Assembly (NCBI GenBank): GCA_025934485.1
Contig: JAICXX010000007.1
Location: forward strand, 1 to 64,000
Length of the DNA: 64,000 nt
Direction of reading: 5' to 3'
DNA from: Chitinophagaceae bacterium
GTDB taxonomy: Bacteria > Bacteroidota > Bacteroidia > Chitinophagales > Chitinophagaceae
The notes beneath the pieces are model-generated. The model was not told the DNA's origin. It did not search any database and was given only the letters and a program-made list of their open reading frames with translations. Position 1 is the stretch's first letter. Every line of letters begins with the position of its first letter. Positions 56,590 through 64,000 of this stretch are shown in pieces. Both the position numbers and the translations under genes were made by a program.

Positions 56590-56621
56590 AAAAAAACCGG
56601 TATTGCTGCGAACAATACCGG
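56590..56621 (-). terminator. Rho-independent terminator on the minus strand
   Basis: CCGGTATTG (56597-56605) and CAATACCGG (56613-56621) form a perfect 9-bp stem with a 7-base loop. On the plus strand the stem is preceded by AAAAAA and no T-run follows, so read on the minus strand it is a standard hairpin followed by TTTTTT. There is no gene ending here on the minus strand, so it may end an antisense transcript, or serve as a structural element in the susC leader. Confidence 0.5.
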
Positions 56622-56629
56622 CAGAGTCT

Positions 56630-56658
56630 TCCCTGCAGTGACAAACTAGTTGCAGGGA
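56630..56658 (+). promoter_or_regulatory. Second hairpin in the susC leader (PUL D)
   Basis: TCCCTGCA (56630-56637) and TGCAGGGA (56651-56658) make a perfect 8-bp stem with a 13-base loop, nine bases after the first hairpin and 47 bases before the susC ATG. No T-run follows. Together the hairpins could slow transcription between fecR and susC or offer an RNA-binding site. Confidence 0.4.
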
Positions 56659-56698
56659 GCGTTTTGCCCAAAACTGAATTGCTTAAAACAAAACATTG

Positions 56699-56706
56699 CA
56701 AAGCTA
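56699..56706 (-). promoter_or_regulatory. Possible minus-strand -7 element overlapping the susC start
   Basis: On the minus strand TAGCTTTG matches TAnnTTTG exactly. Transcription from it would begin near 56692 and run leftward through both hairpins to the minus-strand terminator at 56590, giving an RNA of about 100 bases antisense to the susC leader. No matching TTTG lies 20 bp upstream, so support is weak. Confidence 0.2.
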
Positions 56707-59700
56707 TGAAAAAAAGGAAACTCTTTAACCAGTTAATCTACCGGTTTATGAGAATTGGATTGCTGCCTCTGTTGCTGATCAATGGTATGACTGCCATGAT
56801 CTATGCCAACCCCACCCACGGGCAGGAGATAATGGACAAAAAGATCAACCTTGTTGCCGAACAAAAGGAGGTAAAAACCATCCTGAAGGAACTCGGACAA
56901 TTGGCGGAAGTAAAATTTGTCTATAGCCCTCAACGGGTTCCCTGCCACCAAAAGGTCTCATTAACAGTGAAAGACGAAAAACTTAGCGAGGCACTGGATC
57001 AGTTGCTGGCGCCGCTGGACCTGTTTTATCATGTGTCCGGTAACCAGATCGTTTTGATGAAAAAAGGCGACGACAGGAATGACCTGGTAATCCTCAATGA
57101 TGACCCGGAAAAAAAGATAGCCGGGCAGCCATCCTATATCATCGACATTACCGGAAAGGTGACCAACGAGCAGGGAGAGCCTCTCCCGGGCGTCTCGGTC
57201 CTGGTCAAAGGTACTCAGCGCGGCACCACCACCAATGCCAAAGGTGTATTCTCCATTGCCGCCGATCCCGGCGAGACGCTGGACTTCTCCATCATAGGCT
57301 ATAAACTTACTTCTTTCAAGGTCGGACAGGAGACCAACATAAATATACAGCTCGTTGCGGATGCCTCAAAATTGAGTGAGATCATTGTCGTAGGTTATGG
57401 TACGGCGAAGAAAAGCACCCTCACCGGCGCCATAGCCTCCGTAAGCAGCAAAACCATCAATGAGCTGCCCGTCGCGAGTGTGGACGAGGCGCTCCAGGGC
57501 AGGGTCTCTGGCGTGAATGTCACCAACAATGGTTCGCCAGGCACCCAACCTATCGTCGCGATCCGCGGGATCAGTTCCATTAGTTTCGCCACAGACCCGC
57601 TATATGTGATAGATGGTTTTCCCACCGGTAACCTCAGCAGCTTCGACGCCCGCGACATCGAATCCGTGCAAGTGTTAAAGGACGCCAGTGCCGCAGCCAT
57701 TTACGGGTCCCGCGCGACCAACGGCGTGATCATCATCACCACTCGGAAGGGTAGGAGGGACAGCAAACCCCAGGTGAGTCTCGACTCCTATGTAGGGGTA
57801 CAAAGTCCCTGGAAAGAGATCAGTCTCCTGAATACCAACCAATACCTGTCCTATGAACGCGCACTGGACGGAGCGGCCGGTATCGCCCTTCCCCCCCGTC
57901 TCCAGCCGGCCAACTTCAATCAACCCATCTATCCGGGCGCGAAGCAAACCTTCGCGCAGACGAATACGAATTGGCAGGACGCTTATTTTGTGAAGAACGC
58001 GCTGGTCACCCAGCACAACCTTTCCATTAGCGGCGGCAACTCGGCTTCCCGCTATTATATGTCCTCCGGCTATTTTAAACAGGAAGGTATCGCCGTTGGG
58101 CAAAGTTACGAGCGAGGGAATTTTAGGATCAATTCGGACCACAACATCGGCAACCTGTTTACTTTCGGCCAAAACCTTTACATCGCTTACGGCAATCAAC
58201 ATTACGATGCCGTCTCCATTATTAATACCAGCAACAGGACCAACCTGACCAATGTCATCCGGATGATGCCCTATCTACCGGTGCATAACCCGACCACGGC
58301 AGGCGGTTATGAAGGCCCCATCAGCAGCTACGATGGCGCCGACCCCACTAACCCCGTGGAATCGACGCTGCTGGGTTTTAATACTAACAAGACGCTCAAG
58401 GTCCTGGGAACGGCATACCTGGAAATCAATTTTGCCAGGTGGCTTAAATTCCGGTCTACCTTTGGCGTCGACTACGCGGATCAATACCAGCAGAACTATA
58501 TCCCGATCTTCAACGACGGCGGAACGGGCAGCGCGATCGTCTCCTCTATAAAAAATAACAGGACGATCTCCACCGTAAAGCTTTATACCCAGACGCTCAC
58601 TTTCGACAAACTCATCGGCGATCACCATATCAATGCCGTAGCCGTCTACGAACAGCAAGGACAAAACATGAGTAATGAAACGTCCAGCGGCAACCAAAAT
58701 ACGAATGCGATCCAGACCCTCAACGGCGCTGTGAATATCAGTGCGAACCAACAGCTGAACCAAAACCTGATCATGTCCTATGTCGGGCGCGTTACCTATG
58801 ATTATGCGGGCAAGTACCTGCTGAACGCCAGTATCCGCAGAGATGGTTTGTCCGTCTTTGCGCCCGGACATAAATTCGAGAACTTTCCCGCTTTTTCCGT
58901 GGGATGGAAGCTCGACCAGGAAAAATTCATGAGGGATGTCAAGGGCATCTCCGAGCTCAAGATCAGGGGTGGCTACGGCATAACCGGCCTGAACGGCGTA
59001 AACCTGGGTAACTATCCCTGGGAAGCGACCGTCCAGGCGCAACAAACGACCTATCCCTTTGGCGGAGCGCTGACTCAGGGCAATGGCTCTTTTTATGATC
59101 AGCTCACGAATCCCAGTCTTTCGTGGGAGACCACCAAACAAACCAATGTGGGTCTCGAACTGGGCTTGTTCAACAACGCCGTCACGTTTGTCGGCGATTA
59201 TTTTCGCCGGAAAACGGACAATCTGATCATCAACGTGCCGCTGGCGCCCTCGCAGGGCTTTGGGACGACCGGGACGATAGCAAACGCCGCCGCGATGCAA
59301 AACAATGGTTTCGAGGCCCAGGTAGGGTATCACCAAATGCAGGGTGACTTCAAATGGGATGTCACCGGCCTCGTCTCCGTTATCCGCAATAAAGTCCTTA
59401 GCCTGAATACCGCGAATGCCGCGATCACTGCTGGCGGTGACGCCGACTTTGGCGGCGGAGATCCGCTGACGAGCACCACTGCGGGAAGACCCATCAACTC
59501 CTTTTACGGATATGTCGTCAAAGGCATCTTTCAGAGCGCGAGCGAAGTCTCCAGCAGCCCCACACAATTGCCAAAAACTTCTCCAGGTGATCTCAAATTC
59601 GCCGATATCAATGGTCCCGCCGGCAAACCGGACAACGTGGTCGATGCGAACGACCGCACCTATATCGGCAGCTTTCTGCCAAAATTCACCTATTCGCTGA

Positions 59701-60185
59701 ATTACAACGCCAGCTATAAGAATTTTGACGCTGCCGTCTTTTTTCAGGGCGTCGAGGGCAATAAGATCTTCGACGCGGAAAGGATCATCATGGAGGGCAT
59801 GGCGCGTCTGTTCAATTCCGACACCCGCGTGCTGAATGCCTGGACTCCCAGCAATACCCATACGGATATTCCGCGGGCTATCAGTGGCGATCCCAATAAT
59901 AACCTGCGTCCGTCCACCCGATGGATCGAAGACGGATCGTACCTGCGCCTCAAAAACCTGATGATCGGCTATACCCTGCCCGGTCACGTCCTGCAGACAC
60001 TGACGCACAACGCTGTAAGCCGCTTTAGGATCTACGTGTCCTCGCAAAACCTGCTGACGATCACGGGTTACAAAGGATGGGACCCGGAAATAGGCTCCAA
60101 GAATGGTACCCTTACCAATGGCGTCGACTATGGCCAGTATCCGCAGGCCCGGTCTTTCCAGATAGGACTCCAGGCCGGGTTCTAA
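56706..60185 (+). CDS. SusC-like TonB-dependent transporter with STN signalling domain
   Basis: A 1159-residue outer-membrane transporter. A signal region (IGLLPLLLINGMTAMIYA) is followed by an STN domain (about 50-125; INLVAEQKEVKTILKELGQ, then YHVSGNQIVLMKK). Next come a carboxypeptidase-regulatory-like domain (DITGKVTNEQGEPLPGVSVL), SEIIVVGYGTAKKSTLTGAI, the plug and a barrel ending IGLQAGF. The STN domain is what distinguishes it from the other two SusC proteins in the window, and it matches the FecR/ECF pair upstream. I start at ATG 56706; a TTG at 56664 lies in the hairpin leader. The next gene is its SusD. Confidence 0.94.
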   Translation: MKKRKLFNQLIYRFMRIGLLPLLLINGMTAMIYANPTHGQEIMDKKINLVAEQKEVKTILKELGQLAEVKFVYSPQRVPCHQKVSLTVKDEKLSEALDQLLAPLDLFYHVSGNQIVLMKKGDDRNDLVILNDDPEKKIAGQPSYIIDITGKVTNEQGEPLPGVSVLVKGTQRGTTTNAKGVFSIAADPGETLDFSIIGYKLTSFKVGQETNINIQLVADASKLSEIIVVGYGTAKKSTLTGAIASVSSKTINELPVASVDEALQGRVSGVNVTNNGSPGTQPIVAIRGISSISFATDPLYVIDGFPTGNLSSFDARDIESVQVLKDASAAAIYGSRATNGVIIITTRKGRRDSKPQVSLDSYVGVQSPWKEISLLNTNQYLSYERALDGAAGIALPPRLQPANFNQPIYPGAKQTFAQTNTNWQDAYFVKNALVTQHNLSISGGNSASRYYMSSGYFKQEGIAVGQSYERGNFRINSDHNIGNLFTFGQNLYIAYGNQHYDAVSIINTSNRTNLTNVIRMMPYLPVHNPTTAGGYEGPISSYDGADPTNPVESTLLGFNTNKTLKVLGTAYLEINFARWLKFRSTFGVDYADQYQQNYIPIFNDGGTGSAIVSSIKNNRTISTVKLYTQTLTFDKLIGDHHINAVAVYEQQGQNMSNETSSGNQNTNAIQTLNGAVNISANQQLNQNLIMSYVGRVTYDYAGKYLLNASIRRDGLSVFAPGHKFENFPAFSVGWKLDQEKFMRDVKGISELKIRGGYGITGLNGVNLGNYPWEATVQAQQTTYPFGGALTQGNGSFYDQLTNPSLSWETTKQTNVGLELGLFNNAVTFVGDYFRRKTDNLIINVPLAPSQGFGTTGTIANAAAMQNNGFEAQVGYHQMQGDFKWDVTGLVSVIRNKVLSLNTANAAITAGGDADFGGGDPLTSTTAGRPINSFYGYVVKGIFQSASEVSSSPTQLPKTSPGDLKFADINGPAGKPDNVVDANDRTYIGSFLPKFTYSLNYNASYKNFDAAVFFQGVEGNKIFDAERIIMEGMARLFNSDTRVLNAWTPSNTHTDIPRAISGDPNNNLRPSTRWIEDGSYLRLKNLMIGYTLPGHVLQTLTHNAVSRFRIYVSSQNLLTITGYKGWDPEIGSKNGTLTNGVDYGQYPQARSFQIGLQAGF

Positions 60186-60231
60186 GCGATCTTCGCAGGC
60201 TTGTTTCTATGTAGAATAAAATATAATCGAA

Positions 60232-61821
60232 ATGAAAAATAAAAATATACTTGTCGGGTCCGTCATCGTTGCTTCCCTGGCGATCGTTGGCGTCTTCTCC
60301 TGCACCAAAAATCTCAATAAGACCAACCCCAATGCACTACCCGTCACGGGCTATTTCAATACCAGCGCAGAGCTGCTACAGGGAACGAATGCTATCTATG
60401 CCGTGTTGCATAGCCTGAATATGGCTGGCCGGGAATGGTTCTTTATCCATGACCTGCGCAGCGACGACGTCGCCTCCGGCGGCGGCCAGCTCGAAGTTCC
60501 AAGGGCCCAGATCCTTAACGGCGGCACTACACCCAGCAATTCGGTGATGAATGCCGTATGGGAGAACTACTATACGATCATTCTCCGTGCCAATACGGTG
60601 ATCAATGCCGGTCCGACAGTAACGGATAATACGTCTCTGCGCGACAGATGCGTGGGGGAGGCAAAATTCCTGCGTGCCTGGGCCTATTATGACCTGGTCA
60701 CGATGTGGGGACCCGTGCCGCTCTATACAAAGCCGGTTCTCACGCCTACCGATTTCCAACCCCGCGCCGCAGTCGCCGACGTGTACAAACAGGTCATCCA
60801 GGATCTTAGCGATGCCGCCGCCGCGTTACCCGGCAAATCCGCCTACGGCACGACAGACCTCGGCCGCGCCACCGCCTCCGCCGCCTACGCCCTCCTTGGG
60901 CGAGCCTATATGCAGCAGGGCGACTATGCCGATGCCAAGACAGCCTTATTGAAGATCCCCAGCAGCGGACCCGACGGCTACTCCCTGGTAAGCAATTACA
61001 ATGACAATTTCCTGGAAGAAACGGAATTCAACAATGAATCCATTTTCGAGATCGTTTTTTTTGACAAAGGCGATCAGAATTTCAACTGGGGCGGCAATAG
61101 CACCGGAGACGGACCCACGGCCGATCAAACGACTGTTCGTAACCAGGAGTATTGCCCCGTGGCCTGGCGTAACCTCATTCCTTCCGATGGGCTCCTCGCC
61201 GAATTCGAAAATACCGCTACCGGGGCGTCTAAGACCGACCCCCGCTTCGGTTTCGTGTTCTACCGGACAGGCGACACCTTCGATAATGGCACGGCAACCC
61301 TCACGGACGCTGAACAAAATGGCAATACGTCGACCTACCTGGGCGTGACCCAGAAGATCAGCTACCGAAAATATACCCTTATTTATAAGCAGAGCGCGAG
61401 CCAGGCATCCTTCTATCCCGGCGGGAATAACATGCGGGTGATCCGTTATGCAGAGGTCTTGCTAATGCTCGCGGAATGCGAAAATGAGTTGGGCAATTCC
61501 GCCAACGCCATCGCCTATCTCAACCAGGTCAGGGCCAGACCCAGCGTCAATATGCCGCCGTATCCCACGGCGCAATTCCCCGTAGGTACCAAAGACCAGA
61601 TCACCCAGGCGCTCATCCATGAAAAGCGGGTCGAGATGTCCGACGAAGAGGTACGCAATATCGATATCCTTCGCTGGCGTGCCAAAGGGTATCTCAAAAC
61701 CGAGCCTTTCTCTTATTTCAAGGCAGGCAGGGATGAGGTATTACCCATTCCCCAGTCCGAGATCGATAACAATCCAAAACTGGGATCCGGCGGGATCCCC
61801 GCACAAAACCCCGGCTATTGA
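60232..61821 (+). CDS. SusD-like lipoprotein (PUL D)
   Basis: A 529-residue RagB/SusD lipoprotein with lipobox VFSC (mature CTKNLNKTNPNA). Family helices GEAKFLRAWAYYDLVTMWG and the C-terminal MSDEEVRNIDILRWR are present, and it ends with GSGGIPAQNPGY. It starts 46 bp after its SusC, is followed at once by an FG-GAP lipoprotein gene, and has no enzyme gene within the window, so its glycan or peptide ligand cannot be named. Confidence 0.94.
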   Translation: MKNKNILVGSVIVASLAIVGVFSCTKNLNKTNPNALPVTGYFNTSAELLQGTNAIYAVLHSLNMAGREWFFIHDLRSDDVASGGGQLEVPRAQILNGGTTPSNSVMNAVWENYYTIILRANTVINAGPTVTDNTSLRDRCVGEAKFLRAWAYYDLVTMWGPVPLYTKPVLTPTDFQPRAAVADVYKQVIQDLSDAAAALPGKSAYGTTDLGRATASAAYALLGRAYMQQGDYADAKTALLKIPSSGPDGYSLVSNYNDNFLEETEFNNESIFEIVFFDKGDQNFNWGGNSTGDGPTADQTTVRNQEYCPVAWRNLIPSDGLLAEFENTATGASKTDPRFGFVFYRTGDTFDNGTATLTDAEQNGNTSTYLGVTQKISYRKYTLIYKQSASQASFYPGGNNMRVIRYAEVLLMLAECENELGNSANAIAYLNQVRARPSVNMPPYPTAQFPVGTKDQITQALIHEKRVEMSDEEVRNIDILRWRAKGYLKTEPFSYFKAGRDEVLPIPQSEIDNNPKLGSGGIPAQNPGY

Positions 61822-61822
61822 G

Positions 61823-64000
61823 ATGTATCAACGAGCAGGCTTGCTGTGCTTATCCTTGCTATGGTTCGCGTCCTGTAAAGAGAAAAAAAAGGACACCCTG
61901 TTCAGTTTATTGACATCCGAACGGTCCGGGATCCATTTCCGGAACGATATCACGGAGGACGATTCCACCAGTTCCTTTATCGACGAGTTCGGGTACATGG
62001 GCGGCGGCGTAGGCATCGGTGATTTCAATAACGATGGACTTGAAGATATCCTCTTTACCGGCAATCAAACCAGTTGCCGCCTTTATATCAATAAAGGCGG
62101 CAACACTTTCGAGGATATCACGGCAAAGGCCGGACTGTCGACTGCTGTATGGGCAACAGGCGTCAGCATCGTGGATATCAACGGCGACGGGTACGATGAT
62201 ATTTACATCTGCGTACTCGGTAAAGACCTGTTGCACCCCGCAAAAAATCTGTTATTCATTAACCAGCATAACCTTACCTTCAAAGAAGAAGCGGCGGAAT
62301 ACGGCCTGGCGGATATTGGCTACAACACCCAGGCTGTATTTTTTGACTACGATGGGGATGGCGATCTGGACTGCTATCTCACCCGTTATCTCCTAAACGG
62401 CCCCAATGCTAATACCGTTTACCCGAAAGACCTCAGCGGACATTCCCTTGCCAATGACAAATTGTATCGCAACGACGGTGATGTCCGAGGACTCGGGCAT
62501 CCCGTTTTTACCGATGTGACCGCACAGGCAAATATCAGGGATTGCGGTTACGGCCTGGGAATAGTAGCCAGCGACCTCAATGATGACGGCTGGCCGGATC
62601 TCTATGTCTCCGACGATTTTATCTCCGACGACCTCCTGTGGCTCAATAACCGCAACGGGACCTTTAGCGATCACCTGCATTCGGCCACCGGTCATACAAG
62701 CTACTCCAGTATGGGTGTCGATGCGGCGGACCTTAATAACGATGGACTTCCGGACGTCGTCACCCTCGATATGCTCCCGGAATACAACCGGCGAAAGAAA
62801 ATGAGCTTCTCGCCTATGAACTACGACCGTTACCAGCTGGAGCGTTCCATGGGCTACCAGCCACAATTCATGCGGAATATGTTGCAAATGAACAACGGCA
62901 GCTATCAAAGCGGAGATACGCTGATTCCCTATTTCAGCGAGATCGGTCAGCTGGCCGGCATTTCCGCCACGGACTGGAGCTGGAGCGTTCTCCTGGCCGA
63001 CTTTGACAACGATGGGTGGAAAGACATTCATATCACCAATGGCATTGGCAGGGATTTCATCAATTCCGATTTCCTGGATTTCAGCAAGACCGTTTTTTCC
63101 GGCACCAGGACCAAAGAAGAACAACGGCGATTGATCAAGGACGAACTGTCGCGGCTGGACCATATCGACCTTGCCAACTACCTTTACCTTAACGGGAAAA
63201 ATGATCACTTTGACGACGCGTCCGCCACGTCGGGCATCGACCTACCTTCCCTATCCTCGGGCGCTGCCTACGTTGACCTGGATAACGACGGTGACCTCGA
63301 TCTCGTGGTGAATAACATCGATAAAGAACCCTTTGTCTTTATCAACAATACGATTCAAAAGGACCGGACGGTCACACGGCATTACTTACGCATCCGGCTA
63401 AAAGGTGACCCGCCCAATACGGCCGGTTTTGGCGCCAAATTATGCCTGACCGCCGGCGGCCAGCAGCAAATGCTGGAGCAAAGCCCCGTGAGGGGGTATC
63501 TTTCGTCCGTGGATCAAACAGTATTTTTCGGCCTTGGCGCAAGCGCTTCGATCGACTCCCTGACCATCCACTGGCCGGACCATCGCCAGCAGACCATTTA
63601 TCACCTTCGCGCAGACACTACGCTCACCTTATGGCAAAAGGATGCTTCCAATTCTCCGCAGCAAAAAATCGGGCCGGGCACTCGTCTCTTCACCGAAGCT
63701 TCCCGGGCGACCAATATCCTTTACCGGCACAAAGAAAACGTCTATAACGATTTTGCCTCACAGCCGTTATTGCCGCAAAAATACTCACAGCTCGGACCTT
63801 TTATCGCCGCCGGAGACCTCAACGGGGACGGGCTCACGGACTTTTTCGTCGGTGGCGCCTTTAATTCTTCAGGGAAGATCTTTATCCGGCAACCGGGCGG
63901 CCGCTTTGTCTCCCAAAACCTGGGCGACTCGACGCATTGGCAGGAAGATATGGACTGCGCATTATTCGACGCCGACGGCGACGGTGATCTGGATCTGCTG
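61823..64000 (+). CDS. FG-GAP/VCBS-repeat lipoprotein (CRTAC1-like), 3' truncated by window end
   Basis: The frame is open from ATG 61823 to the last base, about 725 codons. The N-terminus MYQRAGLLCL ends in lipobox FASC (mature CKEKKKDTL). It carries many calcium-binding FG-GAP-type repeats of the D-x-(N/D)-x-DG-x-x-D kind: DFNNDGLED, DINGDGYDD, DYDGDGDLD, DLNDDGWPD, DLNNDGLPD, DFDNDGWKD, DLDNDGDLD, DLNGDGLTD and DADGDGDLD. An ASPIC/UnbV-like segment sits near residue 500-590 (LRIRLKGDPPNTAGFGAKL, VFFGLGAS). Such beta-propeller lipoproteins often follow SusCD pairs in Chitinophagaceae; their function is unknown, but surface binding is likely. The start is 1 bp after the susD stop. Confidence 0.85.
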   Translation, partial: MYQRAGLLCLSLLWFASCKEKKKDTLFSLLTSERSGIHFRNDITEDDSTSSFIDEFGYMGGGVGIGDFNNDGLEDILFTGNQTSCRLYINKGGNTFEDITAKAGLSTAVWATGVSIVDINGDGYDDIYICVLGKDLLHPAKNLLFINQHNLTFKEEAAEYGLADIGYNTQAVFFDYDGDGDLDCYLTRYLLNGPNANTVYPKDLSGHSLANDKLYRNDGDVRGLGHPVFTDVTAQANIRDCGYGLGIVASDLNDDGWPDLYVSDDFISDDLLWLNNRNGTFSDHLHSATGHTSYSSMGVDAADLNNDGLPDVVTLDMLPEYNRRKKMSFSPMNYDRYQLERSMGYQPQFMRNMLQMNNGSYQSGDTLIPYFSEIGQLAGISATDWSWSVLLADFDNDGWKDIHITNGIGRDFINSDFLDFSKTVFSGTRTKEEQRRLIKDELSRLDHIDLANYLYLNGKNDHFDDASATSGIDLPSLSSGAAYVDLDNDGDLDLVVNNIDKEPFVFINNTIQKDRTVTRHYLRIRLKGDPPNTAGFGAKLCLTAGGQQQMLEQSPVRGYLSSVDQTVFFGLGASASIDSLTIHWPDHRQQTIYHLRADTTLTLWQKDASNSPQQKIGPGTRLFTEASRATNILYRHKENVYNDFASQPLLPQKYSQLGPFIAAGDLNGDGLTDFFVGGAFNSSGKIFIRQPGGRFVSQNLGDSTHWQEDMDCALFDADGDGDLDLL

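Noticed and set aside
58275-60047. 590-codon open frame on the minus strand
   Set aside because: It lies wholly antisense to the susC gene with clear homology. Its product has no recognisable domain, and long antisense frames are common in GC-rich coding DNA.

Overview
The window is about 64 kb of a moderately GC-rich Bacteroidota chromosome, most likely from the Chitinophagaceae or a close soil relative. The signs are SusC/SusD pairs, SPII lipoproteins with Cys-Lys-Lys starts, type IX secretion (T9SS) C-terminal domains, a hybrid two-component regulator, an ECF sigma/FecR pair and A-rich start contexts instead of Shine-Dalgarno sites. The family-level placement is inference. No rRNA, tRNA, CRISPR array or insertion sequence was seen.

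Region A (1-25.3 kb): the end of a hybrid two-component AraC-type regulator, an FtsX-type permease, then a one-direction polysaccharide utilisation locus (PUL): GH31 alpha-xylosidase with PA14 insert, SusC, SusD, a small surface lipoprotein, GH5 endoglucanase with ricin-type module and T9SS tail, GH3, a GH2-acetylesterase (CE20-like) fusion, GH97 and GH29. This set fits breakdown of fucosylated, acetylated xyloglucan. Thioredoxin-like gene fragments flank the GH29 gene.

Region B (25.4-49.8 kb): a T9SS-secreted lectin-like protein, then a second PUL: SusC, SusD, a lipoprotein with three IPT/Ig-like domains plus a C-terminal domain resembling the xyloglucan-binding SGBP-B, two BACON-GH5 lipoproteins, GH39, GH43, GH42, GH29 with CBM32-like modules, GH2, a GH29 with a Tat-like signal, and a type-B carboxylesterase. 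It has no GH31 or GH3, which PUL A supplies, so the two loci look like complementary halves of one xyloglucan system: surface GH5 enzymes cut the backbone, SusCD pairs import oligosaccharides, periplasmic exo-enzymes strip side chains, and GH31 plus GH3 finish the backbone.

Region C (49.8-54.7 kb): a TPR sensor histidine kinase, converging end-to-end with a single-domain receiver whose phospho-acceptor Asp is replaced by Ser; then groEL and groES on the minus strand, and a small unrecognised gene divergent from groES. Two sigma54-like elements face away from each other between them.

Region D (54.8-64 kb): ECF sigma factor, FecR anti-sigma, SusC with an N-terminal STN signalling domain, SusD and the first part of a large FG-GAP/VCBS-repeat lipoprotein that runs off the window. 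No enzyme is visible there, so its substrate is unknown. A hairpin followed by a T-run on the minus strand, between fecR and susC, hints at a short antisense RNA.
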